NCBI RefSeq assembly: GCF_014653215.1
Contig: NZ_BNAI01000004.1
Location: 159,828 to 217,658, forward strand
From: Pseudolysinimonas yzui
GTDB lineage: Bacteria > Actinomycetota > Actinomycetes > Actinomycetales > Microbacteriaceae
Direction: 5' to 3'
Length of the DNA: 57,831 nucleotides
Shown here: positions 28,880-44,895 of the stretch, one piece after another
How the letters are laid out: each line of letters starts with the position of its first letter
Numbering within the stretch: position 1 is the stretch's first letter
Notes under the pieces: model-generated
Told to the model about the DNA's origin: nothing
Database searches by the model: none
Seen by the model: only the letters and a program-made list of their open reading frames with translations
Made by a program: the position numbers and the translations under genes

Positions 28880-29460
28880 GTGTCCGACTCCTCTGCTTCG
28901 ACCGGCGAGAGTGCTGCCGAGAACGAAATGGTGGTGGTGGCGTCGCCGTCGTCGGCAACCGTGGTGAAGTCCACGAAGAGCACATTGTCGTTGGTGGAGT
29001 CGATAGCGAACGGCGCGGTGCCGGTGACCGCGATTCCCGAGGCGAGAAGCGTCCAGGATGCGAGCTCGTCGGTGCCGGGCAGGCCGACCGCGGAGCCGTC
29101 CGGTTCGACATGACTGCGGATCTGGCCACCGTCCAGCGGGCTGTAGTACCAGATGGCGCAGGTCCAGTCGATGGTCGACCCCGACCCGGCCGTACGCACC
29201 ACCAGCATTTGCCCGCCGTCGGAGCCGTCGGCCAGGTGGAAACTGCTGCCGTTTTGCATCGCGTCGTCGATGCCGCGCGCGGCGAGCTGGGCGTTGTTGG
29301 CCGCCGACGTGTCGGTGGACACGAGGCGCTGAGTCTGAATGGTGCTGATGTACACGCCGCCGAGGGCCGCCAACACGAGTCCGGCGAGCGCGGTGGCCAC
29401 GATCATCTCGATGATCGTGAAGCCGGCTTCGTCGGCGAGCTGCCGCATCCGGCGGTTCAT
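28870..29460 (-). CDS. minor prepilin, PilW-like
   Basis: A 196-residue prepilin: leader of 13 residues ending in EAG, then FTIIEMIVATALAGLVLAALGG, the classic type IV pilin N-terminal helix with Glu5. The C-terminal globular part has one Cys pair (WTCAIWYYS and the last CS). It overlaps the previous pilin gene by 4 bp. Confidence 0.8.
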   Translation of the reverse strand: MNRRMRQLADEAGFTIIEMIVATALAGLVLAALGGVYISTIQTQRLVSTDTSAANNAQLAARGIDDAMQNGSSFHLADGSDGGQMLVVRTAGSGSTIDWTCAIWYYSPLDGGQIRSHVEPDGSAVGLPGTDELASWTLLASGIAVTGTAPFAIDSTNDNVLFVDFTTVADDGDATTTISFSAALSPVEAEESDTCS

Positions 29461-29870
29461 GGCGTCACGAAGACGAGAGTCGCGGCTTCAGCCACGGTCT
29501 CGCCGGTGTCGAGGCGGACGACGTCAACGCTGATCGCGACGGTGCCGGTGCCGCCCGCGGGGCAAGCCCCGGCGACGGTCGTGGCCTGGAGCTGGACGCC
29601 GCGGGCGTCGGTCAGATCACGAACGCCGGCGGTCGCCGTCACGTCGGCGCACACCGGGCTCTCGGCCTGCGCGAGCGCGATGCTCTCATTCGCGAGCTGA
29701 GTCGCGGCGACGAGCGTGGCGTTGCGGACGGTGGCCTTCATCCCCTGGATCAAGAGCGGCGCGAGCGAGAGCGCGAGGATCGCGATGAGAAACATCGCGA
29801 CCACGATCTCGACGAGGCCGAGTCCGGCGTCGTCCGAGCGGAGCCGCTCGGTGAATCGGTGGTGGAACAT
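29457..29870 (-). CDS. minor prepilin, PilV-like
   Basis: A 137-residue prepilin with a 16-residue charged leader ending DDAG, then LGLVEIVVAMFLIAILALSLAP with Glu5 of the mature protein, and a Cys pair in the C-terminal part (VCADV, GACPAG). It is the first of three minor pilin-like genes after the major pilin and lies behind a hairpin. Confidence 0.8.
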   Translation of the reverse strand: MFHHRFTERLRSDDAGLGLVEIVVAMFLIAILALSLAPLLIQGMKATVRNATLVAATQLANESIALAQAESPVCADVTATAGVRDLTDARGVQLQATTVAGACPAGGTGTVAISVDVVRLDTGETVAEAATLVFVTP

Positions 29871-29902
29871 GTCGATCGAGCCCCCCTCTCGGATCGAAGG
29901 AT

Positions 29903-29938
29903 GCCCGGGGTGGGCGGCTGCTGCCGACCACCCCGGGC
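29903..29938 (-). terminator. hairpin after the major pilin gene
   Basis: An 11-bp stem GCCCGGGGTGG/CCACCCCGGGC with an inner CGGC/GCCG stem. It lies between the pilin stop and the next gene. It may partly terminate or stabilise pilin mRNA, allowing more pilin than minor pilin. Confidence 0.6.
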
Positions 29939-29955
29939 TGGAGAAAAGCTTCCGC

Positions 29956-30381
29956 TTAGGCGCAGGAACCCTCGTCCGGAGCGTCCGAGTCAGTGACGAA
30001 CCAGTCGTTCCCGTTGGTACCCGTTGCGTCGATGCAGAACGATGCCGTAGCGCCGCTACCCGTGACCGTCAGCACCGGCGCCGTCGTGTAGTTGTCCGTG
30101 TCGATCGTGACGGTGTCCTCGATGTCGCTGAGTGCCGTCGGCAGTTCGCCGTTGTTCTCGGTCTGGAAGGCGACGACAGCCGTCTTCAGGCTCGTCAGGT
30201 CGGCCTTGATCGCACCGTCGAGCGAGGTGCTCTGGACGCCCAGGTAGACCGGAACGGCGATCGCGGCGAGAACGCCGATGATGAGCACGACCACGAGCAG
30301 CTCGATGAGCGTGAAGCCCTTGTCGTCGTTCTTGATTTCGTCACGCTTGGCGACGAGCGAGTTGCGGAATGCAGCAAGCAT
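29956..30381 (-). CDS. pilA: major type IV pilin PilA-like
   Basis: A 141-residue prepilin. Leader of 22 residues ending NDDKG, then FTLIELLVVVLIIGVLAAIAVPVYLG, the pilin signature with Glu5. The C-terminal domain has a Cys pair (FCIDATG and GSCA) that probably closes the D-region loop. The chosen ATG at 30381 has GGGA six bases upstream; ATG 30393 (four codons earlier) is the alternative. It is the only pilin gene set apart from its neighbours by long gaps and hairpins, as expected for the abundant subunit. Confidence 0.85.
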   Translation of the reverse strand: MLAAFRNSLVAKRDEIKNDDKGFTLIELLVVVLIIGVLAAIAVPVYLGVQSTSLDGAIKADLTSLKTAVVAFQTENNGELPTALSDIEDTVTIDTDNYTTAPVLTVTGSGATASFCIDATGTNGNDWFVTDSDAPDEGSCA

Positions 30382-30514
30382 GTTGTTTCCCATCCTGTTC
30401 AATTCGATGAAGTGTGGACAGGCGGCCCCCCAATGAATGACCCCCCGGTGCAATATTCAGTTGTCTCCGGTCTTCCCCGTAATCCCGCAAAGGGGGGGAA
30501 GGTGGCATTTTCGC

Positions 30515-30531
30515 GCCCCCAGTCCGGGGGC
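30515..30531 (-). terminator. hairpin adjoining the pilC stop codon
   Basis: GCCCCC-GGACT-GGGGGC on the mRNA strand directly at the stop. No clear T-run follows; may attenuate read-through into pilA. Confidence 0.45.
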
Positions 30532-31760
30532 TAGCTGATCTCCTGGAAGATGCTGAACATCGGCAGGTACAGGGCGACGATCATGCCGCCGATGACGATG
30601 CCGATGAAGGCGATCAGAAGAGGTTCGATAAGCGAGGTGAGCGACTCGGTCGTCGCATGCACCTCGTCGTCGTAGAAGTCGGCGATCTTCGCCAGCATGG
30701 TGTCGAGCGAGCCGGCGTCTTCTCCGACAGCGATCATCTGGGTGACCATCGGAGGGAACATCGGCTCTTCGGCGAGCGGGGCGGCAATCGACCGCCCGGT
30801 GCGCACCGACTCCTGCACGTGATGCATCGCCTGCTCGAGATTCCAGCTGCCCGAGGTATCGCCGACGATCGCGAGCGATTGCAGGATCGGCACGCCGGAG
30901 CGCGTCATGGTCGCCAGGTTGCGAGCGAACCGAGCGATCGAGATCTTCCTCCAGAGCAGCCCGAAGACCGGAGCCCGCAACCGCCAGGTGTCGACGAACT
31001 TGCGCACCTTGTCGTCGTTCTTGTGCTTGTTCCACCACCAGGCGAACACGATGAGCCCGACGACCAGAAGGGGAACGATCCAGACCATGTTCTTCGACAG
31101 CACGACGAGGATCTGCGTCGGGATCGGCAGCTCGCTGCCCATGTCGGCGAACATGTTCTCGAACACCGGCACGACGAAGACGAGCATCGCGATCATTCCG
31201 ATGATCGCCATGATCAGCACGACGAGCGGGTAGGTCATCGCCGAGGTGATGGTCTGCCGCAGCTTCACATCCTTCTCGAACGTGTCGGCGACCGAGCTGA
31301 GTGCCTGATCGAGGAAGCCGCCGATCTCGCCCGCGCGCACCAGATGCACCATAAGTGGCGGGAAGATGTCGGGCTGGCGGGCGAGCGCCTCAGAGAGCGA
31401 TGTTCCCGCTTCCACCTGGTTGCGAACCTGGGTGAGCGCGGCGCGCAGCTTCTTGTGCTCGGTCTGTTCGGCGAGGATGCTCAGCGTGCGCAGGAGCGCG
31501 AGGCCAGACGCCACCATGGTCGCCATCTGACGCGACATGACGGCAAGGTCTTTGAGCCCCACCTTCTTCTCGAGGAAGCCGATGTTGATCTCGGCCTGAA
31601 GACCGGTACCGGTCGCGGACTGATTCACCTCGATCGGCGAGACCCCCATCGTGCGGAGGCGCGCAAGTGCCGCCCCCTCGCTCGGAGCCTCGACCTTGCC
31701 TTTGACGACCTTCCCGGCAGCGTCTCGCCCGCGATATGCGTAGGTCAGAACCGTACTCAT
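30531..31760 (-). CDS. pilC: type IV pilus platform protein PilC (GspF family)
   Basis: A 409-residue inner-membrane platform protein with two GspF domains (about 75-195 and 275-400) and three transmembrane helices near 170, 220 and 380. Family blocks include RQMATMVASGLALLRTLSIL and the second copy FARNLATMTRSGVPILQSL. It recruits the PilB and PilT ATPases. Confidence 0.95.
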   Translation of the reverse strand: MSTVLTYAYRGRDAAGKVVKGKVEAPSEGAALARLRTMGVSPIEVNQSATGTGLQAEINIGFLEKKVGLKDLAVMSRQMATMVASGLALLRTLSILAEQTEHKKLRAALTQVRNQVEAGTSLSEALARQPDIFPPLMVHLVRAGEIGGFLDQALSSVADTFEKDVKLRQTITSAMTYPLVVLIMAIIGMIAMLVFVVPVFENMFADMGSELPIPTQILVVLSKNMVWIVPLLVVGLIVFAWWWNKHKNDDKVRKFVDTWRLRAPVFGLLWRKISIARFARNLATMTRSGVPILQSLAIVGDTSGSWNLEQAMHHVQESVRTGRSIAAPLAEEPMFPPMVTQMIAVGEDAGSLDTMLAKIADFYDDEVHATTESLTSLIEPLLIAFIGIVIGGMIVALYLPMFSIFQEIS

Positions 31761-33304
31761 CAGCGCACCTCGAAATCGTTGGCGAACATGGCTGCCGACG
31801 GATCAGCGTCGCCCTTGCGATGCACGAGGCGCTTGAAGTCCTCGTGGTCGTGCACCTTCTCGCTCGCGGCGCCATAGCTGACGACGCCGGCGTTGACGAG
31901 ATCGGCAAGGTGCTGGTCCATCGTGTTCATCCCCTGTGCCCGCCCGGCCTGGAGCGCCGACCGGATCTGATACGTCTTGCCTTCGCGGATGAGGTTCGCG
32001 ATCGCCGGCGTGGTGACGAGGATCTCGGTCGCGACCGCGCGGCCACCGCCCGCCTTCTTGACGAGGGTCTGACACACGACGCCCTGCAACGTGGCCGCGA
32101 GTTGGGTACGCACCTGACCTTGCTGGTGTGGCGGAAACACGTCGATGACACGATCGATGGTCTGGCCCGCGTCCTGCGTGTGCAGAGTGGCGAAGACGAG
32201 GTGGCCGGTCTCTGCCGCCGTCAGCGCGACCGAGATGGTCTCCAGGTCGCGCAACTCGCCGATCAGGATGACGTCGGGGTCTTGCCGCAGCACGTGCTTG
32301 AGCGCGTTGTTGAAGCTCTGCGTATCGGCTCCGACCTCACGTTGATTGACGAGCGACCGCTTGTTCGGATGCATGAACTCGATCGGGTCCTCGACCGTCA
32401 CGATGTGGTCCGACCGCGTCGTGTTGACCAGATCGATGAGGGCCGCAAGCGTCGTCGACTTACCCGAGCCCGTCGGGCCGGTGACCAGCACGAGACCGCG
32501 TGGCAATTTGGCGAACTCGCCGACGACATCCGGGATGCCGAGCTGCACCAGGGTCTTGATCTCGGTCGGGATGAGACGGAACGCCCCCCCGATCGCGCCC
32601 CGCTGCAGATAGAAGTTGACGCGGAAGCGCGACTCTTCCGACAGGGTGAAGGCGAAGTCGAGTTCGAGCACGTCGTCGAACTGGGCACGCTGTTCGTCGT
32701 TGAGAAGGCTGTACAACGCGGCCGCGACCCGTTCGCGATCCCAGGGATGCATGCCCTCGATCGGCCGCAGTCCGCCGTCGATGCGGATCATCGGGGGCGC
32801 CCCGATCGAGATGTGCAGGTCGGAGGCGCCTTCGGTGACGACACTCTCCAGCGCTGCCAGCAGTTCGCCATCCACCCGTGCGCGGGCCGCCATCGTGAAT
32901 TCGTCGGGCACGAACGCGGGCCGTTTCGGCTTCTCAAGGCGCTGGCTGATCGGCGGGATGATCGTGAAGTCGGGAATGGGCAGCACGCTGGCAGTCGGAG
33001 CGGGGGTGAAGCCCGGAATCGCCCCCTCCCCCGGAGCCGGGGTGTAGCCAGGGATCGGCACCTCGCCGGGTGCGGGCGTGTAGCCCGGGATGGCGTCGGC
33101 GACGGGGTGAGCCGGGGCCGACGCCGCAGCGTCGACGGTCGCGACCGCGGGGGGCGGCAATTGCGAGAGATCGACGGTCGTCGACCCCGGCGGCATGGGC
33201 GGCTGCACGCCACGAGGGGGCGGCATCGCCCCGGCAGCCCCGGGAACGCCGAGCGGCGGATTCGCCGGATCGGTGACCGGAATCTCATACAACGGCTTGT
33301 TCAC
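31760..33304 (-). CDS. pilT: pilus retraction ATPase PilT with a Pro-rich N-terminal extension
   Basis: A 514-residue protein. The PilT core starts near residue 135: ASDLHISIGAP, P-loop GPTGSGKS (276-283), Walker B region DVILIGELRDLETI, and HRKGDADPS near the end. The first ~130 residues are an unusual Pro/Ala-rich region with tandem IPGYTPAPGE-type units at about 72-114. Typical PilT is near 350-370 residues. The protein powers pilus retraction. The start is 43 bp after pilB. Confidence 0.92.
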   Translation of the reverse strand: MNKPLYEIPVTDPANPPLGVPGAAGAMPPPRGVQPPMPPGSTTVDLSQLPPPAVATVDAAASAPAHPVADAIPGYTPAPGEVPIPGYTPAPGEGAIPGFTPAPTASVLPIPDFTIIPPISQRLEKPKRPAFVPDEFTMAARARVDGELLAALESVVTEGASDLHISIGAPPMIRIDGGLRPIEGMHPWDRERVAAALYSLLNDEQRAQFDDVLELDFAFTLSEESRFRVNFYLQRGAIGGAFRLIPTEIKTLVQLGIPDVVGEFAKLPRGLVLVTGPTGSGKSTTLAALIDLVNTTRSDHIVTVEDPIEFMHPNKRSLVNQREVGADTQSFNNALKHVLRQDPDVILIGELRDLETISVALTAAETGHLVFATLHTQDAGQTIDRVIDVFPPHQQGQVRTQLAATLQGVVCQTLVKKAGGGRAVATEILVTTPAIANLIREGKTYQIRSALQAGRAQGMNTMDQHLADLVNAGVVSYGAASEKVHDHEDFKRLVHRKGDADPSAAMFANDFEVR

Positions 33305-33347
33305 GTGCGGTACCCCTTCCCTCGTGAACCCCCGCGGACGCCGGCGC

Positions 33348-35024
33348 TCACGCGACGACCCGCAGAATCTCTTCGACGCTGGTCAAGCCCATAAGGGCCT
33401 TCGCCCAGCCGTCCTGACGCAGGGTCGACATCCCCTGTTCGATTGCGAGCCGACCGATCTCGGCGCTCGACGCGCGGGCGACGGCAAGCCGCTCGATGTC
33501 TTCGGTGACCGGCATCACCTCATGCAGGGCGATCCGGCCGCGATACCCGGTGTTCGAGCAGGACGTGCAGCCGGTCGGCTTGAAGAGCGTCGGCTGCGGG
33601 TCGCCCGGCTGCGCGAACCGCATCGCCTGCAGGTCGTCGAACTCCGGCTGGTACGGGGCCTTGCACTTGTCGCAGAGCCGGCGAGCGAGACGCTGGGCGA
33701 CGATGCAGTCGAGCGCCGATCCGACGAGGAAGGGCTCGATCTCCATCTCGATGAGGCGGGTGACCGCACTCGGCGCGTCGTTGGTGTGCAGGGTCGAGAG
33801 CACGAGGTGGCCGGTGAGCGAGGCCTCGATCGCGATCTGCGCCGTCTCATGGTCGCGGATCTCACCGATCAGCACGACATCCGGGTCGGAGCGCAGGATG
33901 CTGCGCAGCGCACTCGCGAACGTGAGCCCCGCCTTCGGGTTCACCTGCACCTGGTTGATGCCCGGGATGCGGTATTCGACCGGGTCTTCGACGGTGATGA
34001 CGTTGATCTCGGGTCGCGCGACCTCGTGCAGCGTGGTGTAGAGGGTGGTCGACTTACCCGAGCCGGTCGGGCCGGTGACGAGGATCATGCCGTAGGGCTT
34101 GGAGTATGACGCCTTGAAGACCGCCGCGTTGCGGTCGAGCAACCGCAACTGATCCATGCCGAGACCGGTCATCGAGTTGTCGAGGATACGCATGACGACC
34201 TTCTCGCCGAAGACCGTCGGCAGGGTCGCGACGCGCAGGTCGATCTGCTTGCCACCGTGGATGACCGACATGCGACCGTCTTGCGGCTTGCGGCGCTCGG
34301 CGATGTCGATGTCGCTCATGATCTTGAGCCGCGAGATGACGCCGTTCTGGATGTTCTTGGGCGCCCGCTGCATCTCGTGCAGCACGCCGTCGATGCGGTA
34401 GCGCACGTGCATGTCGCGTTCGGCGGGCTCGATGTGGATGTCGGACGCCTGGTCGGAGATCGCCTGGCTGATGAGCAGGTTGACGAACCGCACGATGGGC
34501 GCGTCGTCTTCGCTGGGCTCGGAGGCGAAGGGAACGAGGTCGCTCCCCGTCTGCCCGTTCTCTTCGACGATCGCCGTCGTCAGTTCGCTGAGCTCGCCGT
34601 CCGAGCGCACCAGGCGCGCGATCGCGGCGAGAAGGTCGTTGCGTTCGGCGACGACCGGACGCACTTGCATCCGCACCGCGGCGCGCACATCGTCGATCGC
34701 GAGCACGTCGCGCGGGTCGGACATCGCCAGCATGAGCCGGTCGCCGTCGCGGCCGATCGGCAGCACCTCGTAGCGCTTCAGCAGCTGCATCGGCACCAAG
34801 GCGACGGCCGAGCGGTCGACCGGGTATTCGGTGAGGTCGACGAACGGCAGCCCGAGTTGCGCGGCGCGAGCCGACGCGACCTGGCTCTCGGTGACGACCC
34901 CGTCTTCGAGCAGCTCGCGGACGTGCTCCTCGTCGGCCTGCGGGTCGCCCGTCGCGGCGTCGAGGCTCGTGATCGGCATCAAGCCGCGAATGATGAGAAT
35001 CTCTGACAGGGAGGTCATCGTCAC
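33348..35024 (-). CDS. pilB: pilus extension ATPase PilB (GspE family)
   Basis: A 558-residue hexameric ATPase: MshEN domain (about 1-140), linker, then the ATPase core with GPTGSGKS (318-325), DVVLIGEIRDHETA (Walker B), HLVLSTLHTNDA, and the tetracysteine zinc motif CDKCK...CTSC near 465-500. It drives pilus assembly. GTG 35030 is an in-frame alternative start; GGGGG lies just upstream of ATG 35024. First gene of the pilus operon. Confidence 0.95.
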   Translation of the reverse strand: MTMTSLSEILIIRGLMPITSLDAATGDPQADEEHVRELLEDGVVTESQVASARAAQLGLPFVDLTEYPVDRSAVALVPMQLLKRYEVLPIGRDGDRLMLAMSDPRDVLAIDDVRAAVRMQVRPVVAERNDLLAAIARLVRSDGELSELTTAIVEENGQTGSDLVPFASEPSEDDAPIVRFVNLLISQAISDQASDIHIEPAERDMHVRYRIDGVLHEMQRAPKNIQNGVISRLKIMSDIDIAERRKPQDGRMSVIHGGKQIDLRVATLPTVFGEKVVMRILDNSMTGLGMDQLRLLDRNAAVFKASYSKPYGMILVTGPTGSGKSTTLYTTLHEVARPEINVITVEDPVEYRIPGINQVQVNPKAGLTFASALRSILRSDPDVVLIGEIRDHETAQIAIEASLTGHLVLSTLHTNDAPSAVTRLIEMEIEPFLVGSALDCIVAQRLARRLCDKCKAPYQPEFDDLQAMRFAQPGDPQPTLFKPTGCTSCSNTGYRGRIALHEVMPVTEDIERLAVARASSAEIGRLAIEQGMSTLRQDGWAKALMGLTSVEEILRVVA

Positions 35025-35150
35025 CCCCTGACGACCGTCACACTCACCGTTCCCCCCGAAGCGGTGTGTGCCGAGGGGCTGCGGAATCGTCCCTCGTTGG
35101 TCTGAGGCTACGAGCGACGCGACGAGCGCGACAGTCCCGCGTTGGGGGGG

Positions 35151-35558
35151 CTAGCTCGCAGGCGCCCGGGGGCCGCGCAGCCCGAACCAGGTGGCGGCGA
35201 CCGCGACCGCCGCGAGCATGACCGCGACGATGACGAATGGGCTGGTCGCCTGTTCGGTGAACAGCAGGAACGATCCGAGCAGCGCCGCCCCGATGATCAT
35301 CAGGTACACCGCCGCCGCCGTGGCGACCGCGCCGATCCACGGGGCGCGCGCCCGGGCGGTCAACCCGACGCCGAGCCAGACCACCACCCCGGCGAGGGCG
35401 AGCCCGATCAGCCCGGCGTACGGAGGCACCGGGGTCTCGACGGGATCCCGGTCGAGCGCCACCGCGAGCACACCGGCGAACCCGAACGAGATCGCCATCC
35501 AGGAGATCGCGACGAAGAGGGCGACGAAGAAGCTACGCCGCCGGGGCGGTTGCTCCAT
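35151..35558 (-). CDS. small membrane protein of unknown function
   Basis: Not recognised. A 135-residue protein with a short basic N-terminus (PPRRRSF), four hydrophobic segments and the short tail LRGPRAPAS. It overlaps the gene upstream by 26 bp, so the two are probably co-translated. A 126-bp gap with no clear terminator separates it from pilB. Confidence 0.65.
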   Translation of the reverse strand: MEQPPRRRSFFVALFVAISWMAISFGFAGVLAVALDRDPVETPVPPYAGLIGLALAGVVVWLGVGLTARARAPWIGAVATAAAVYLMIIGAALLGSFLLFTEQATSPFVIVAVMLAAVAVAATWFGLRGPRAPAS

Positions 35559-36243
35559 CGGATGCCTTCTGCTCGGCGTCGAACGCCTCCCGCTCGGCCC
35601 GGTTGCGCGCCGTCAGTCGGGTGCCGCGGCGCGAGATGAGAAGCCCCACCCAGATCGAGACCTCACGCGCCACGATCGTCGCGGCGATCACGAACGGGCT
35701 GAACGCGGTCGCGATGAATCCGACGCTCGAGCCGGCGATCTGATGCACCAGCAGCAGCATCCCGATCGAGCCGAAGTAGGTGATGAACGCGACCAGCAGG
35801 CTGCTCAGAACGTGCACCCACCACGCCGCGCGGTTGACCAGCACCGCGACGAGCACGAATCCGATGGTGAAGAACAGCACCGGGATCCAGAAGATCGCGT
35901 CGGTGATGAAGTCTCCGAAGCCGAGCGTCGAGCCGGTGAGGGCGATGTACGCGGCGCCGACCAGTCCGTACCCGACGGCGAAGACGAGGGTGCCGGCGAG
36001 GGCCAGCAGCGATCCGACGATGCGGTTGCTGTGCGGCTTCGGCGGGGTCGGGGTGCTCACGTAGACGACGCGCTCGCCGGCGAGCGGCGACTCGACCTTC
36101 TCGTCGGTCAGCGTCGCGGTCGCGGTCGCCGACTCAGTGGTCGGGGCCTCCTCGACGACGATCTCGTCCTCTTCGACCACGATCTCTTCGGGAACCTCGT
36201 CTGCCGGGGTGGGCTGCGCGGAATCATCCTTCGCCTGGGCCAT
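35533..36243 (-). CDS. membrane protein with an acidic N-terminal region
   Basis: Not recognised. A 236-residue protein with an acidic Glu/Val/Thr/Ala-rich N-terminal tail (about 1-75, EIVVEEDEIVVEEAPT), four to five transmembrane segments, and a charged C-terminus (TARNRAEREAFDAEQKA). Start by ATG 36243; the frame stays open upstream but into the rpoC terminator region. Confidence 0.65.
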   Translation of the reverse strand: MAQAKDDSAQPTPADEVPEEIVVEEDEIVVEEAPTTESATATATLTDEKVESPLAGERVVYVSTPTPPKPHSNRIVGSLLALAGTLVFAVGYGLVGAAYIALTGSTLGFGDFITDAIFWIPVLFFTIGFVLVAVLVNRAAWWVHVLSSLLVAFITYFGSIGMLLLVHQIAGSSVGFIATAFSPFVIAATIVAREVSIWVGLLISRRGTRLTARNRAEREAFDAEQKASDGATAPAA

Positions 36244-36287
36244 CTTCAGGGTCCTCTCGTCTGTGGTCAGCCTAGCTTCCGCGACGC

Positions 36288-36317
36288 CGAAGGGCCCCAC
36301 CGGAGTGGGGCCCTTCG
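36288..36317 (-). terminator. strong hairpin after rpoC
   Basis: A perfect 13-bp stem CGAAGGGCCCCAC/GTGGGGCCCTTCG with a CGGA loop, 21 bp after the rpoC stop. Confidence 0.8.
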
Positions 36318-36338
36318 GGTGTGCCTGCGAGGTCTCGA

Positions 36339-40220
<3,882 letters not shown>

Positions 40221-40265
40221 GTATGTCTCTCTCTACCTAATTCTTGAACTCTTGACGAGGCCGGG

Positions 40266-43763
<3,498 letters not shown>

Positions 43764-43878
43764 CCTCCGTGAAAGCTCAGGCTTTCAGTTCAGGGTCGGT
43801 CGGTGGGATGTGTGCGCCAGAACCCTCTTCAAGCCGACCGCAATATGACGGCGAGAGTGGTGGTGGGCGCAAGGATCA

Positions 43879-43908
43879 ACTATAGGGCTCAACTCGGCAA
43901 CACGTCCA
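43879..43908 (-). promoter_or_regulatory. candidate rpoB promoter
   Basis: Minus strand TGGACG, 18 bp, TATAGT. The -10 is near consensus; the -35 is weak. It would give a leader of about 110 bases. Confidence 0.5.
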
Positions 43909-43916
43909 GCTATTCC

Positions 43917-43945
43917 TTGACTTCGATCCTCGATGGGTCTATAAG
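43917..43945 (+). promoter_or_regulatory. near-consensus sigma-70 promoter for the 44014 operon
   Basis: TTGACT, 17 bp, TATAAG on the plus strand, about 70 bp before the spermidine-synthase-like start. It faces away from the rpoB promoter with only 8 bp between the two. Confidence 0.75.
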
Positions 43946-44013
43946 TCACCCTCCTCGGTCGTCGAGGAGCACCTGCGGCGCGCGTCGAGAGCCCACGATG
44001 CGAGACTCGGTGG

Positions 44014-44886
44014 GTGGGTGATATCGCGGAGACGACGCTCGAGAGCGGGCTGCACGCCGTCATTCGGGAAGACCCGTTCACCCCGGGCAGCTACCTCCTC
44101 GTGGTCGACGGAACGCCGCAGTCGCACGTGCACCCCGACCGGCCCGAGGAGCTGTTCTTCGAGTACGTGAACCGCATGGGCCATGTCATCGACCAGTTGC
44201 CCGCGGGGCCGATCACGGCGCTGCACCTCGGTGCCGGCGCGTTGACCCTTCCGCGCTACATCGAGGCGACCCGCCCGGGCTCGCGGCAGCAGGTGCTCGA
44301 GCTCGAGCGCGGCCTCGTCGACCTGGTGCGCGAACACCTGCCGTGGTCGAAGGCGGCGAGCATCCGCATCCGCTACGGCGACGCGCGCGAGACGCTGGCC
44401 AAGCTGCCGACCGCCCTCCGCGGCAGCGCCGACCTCATCGTCGTCGACGTGTTCGGCGGGGCGCGCATTCCTGCGCACGTGACGAGCGTCGAGTTCTATG
44501 CCGAGGTCGCGGAGTTCCTCGCACCTCGCGGGGTGCTGCTGGTCAACGTCGCCGACGGCGGGGCGCTCGCCTTCGCCCGCGGCCAGGGCTCGACGCTCGG
44601 CTACGTCTTCGCCGACACCGCGCTGCTCGCCGAGTCCGCGGTGCTCAAGGGCCGGCGCTACGGCAACTTCGTGTTCGTCGCGTCTCTCGGCGACCTGCCG
44701 ATCGAGTGGATGCCGCGGCTGCTGGCATCCGGACCGCATCCGGCGAGCGTGGTGCGCGGGCGCGAACTGCGGGACTGGATCGCGGGAGCGGCGATCGTGA
44801 CCGACGCGTCCTCCACACCGTCGCCCCCGCCGGCACGCAGCATCTTCCAGGTGCGCCCCGGTCGCGGCGACACCGGCCCGACGTAG
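44014..44886 (+). CDS. spermidine-synthase-like (Rossmann methyltransferase fold) protein
   Basis: A 290-residue soluble protein of the spermidine synthase family. ALHLGAGALTLPRYI (about 69-83) is the nucleotide-loop motif, QVLELERGLVDLVRE the acidic strand and ADLIVVDVFGGARIP the following strand, while the C-terminal part is short. Members of this family in actinobacteria often lack the substrate residues of true aminopropyltransferases, so the reaction is uncertain. Start is GTG 44014 with weak ribosome site. First gene of a rightward operon. Confidence 0.8.
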   Translation: MGDIAETTLESGLHAVIREDPFTPGSYLLVVDGTPQSHVHPDRPEELFFEYVNRMGHVIDQLPAGPITALHLGAGALTLPRYIEATRPGSRQQVLELERGLVDLVREHLPWSKAASIRIRYGDARETLAKLPTALRGSADLIVVDVFGGARIPAHVTSVEFYAEVAEFLAPRGVLLVNVADGGALAFARGQGSTLGYVFADTALLAESAVLKGRRYGNFVFVASLGDLPIEWMPRLLASGPHPASVVRGRELRDWIAGAAIVTDASSTPSPPPARSIFQVRPGRGDTGPT

Positions 44887-44895
44887 GGTCGGGGC

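Noticed and set aside
33300-33347. CRISPR-like or insertion-sequence signals in the pilus region
   Set aside because: No spaced direct repeats, terminal inverted repeats or transposase frames were found.
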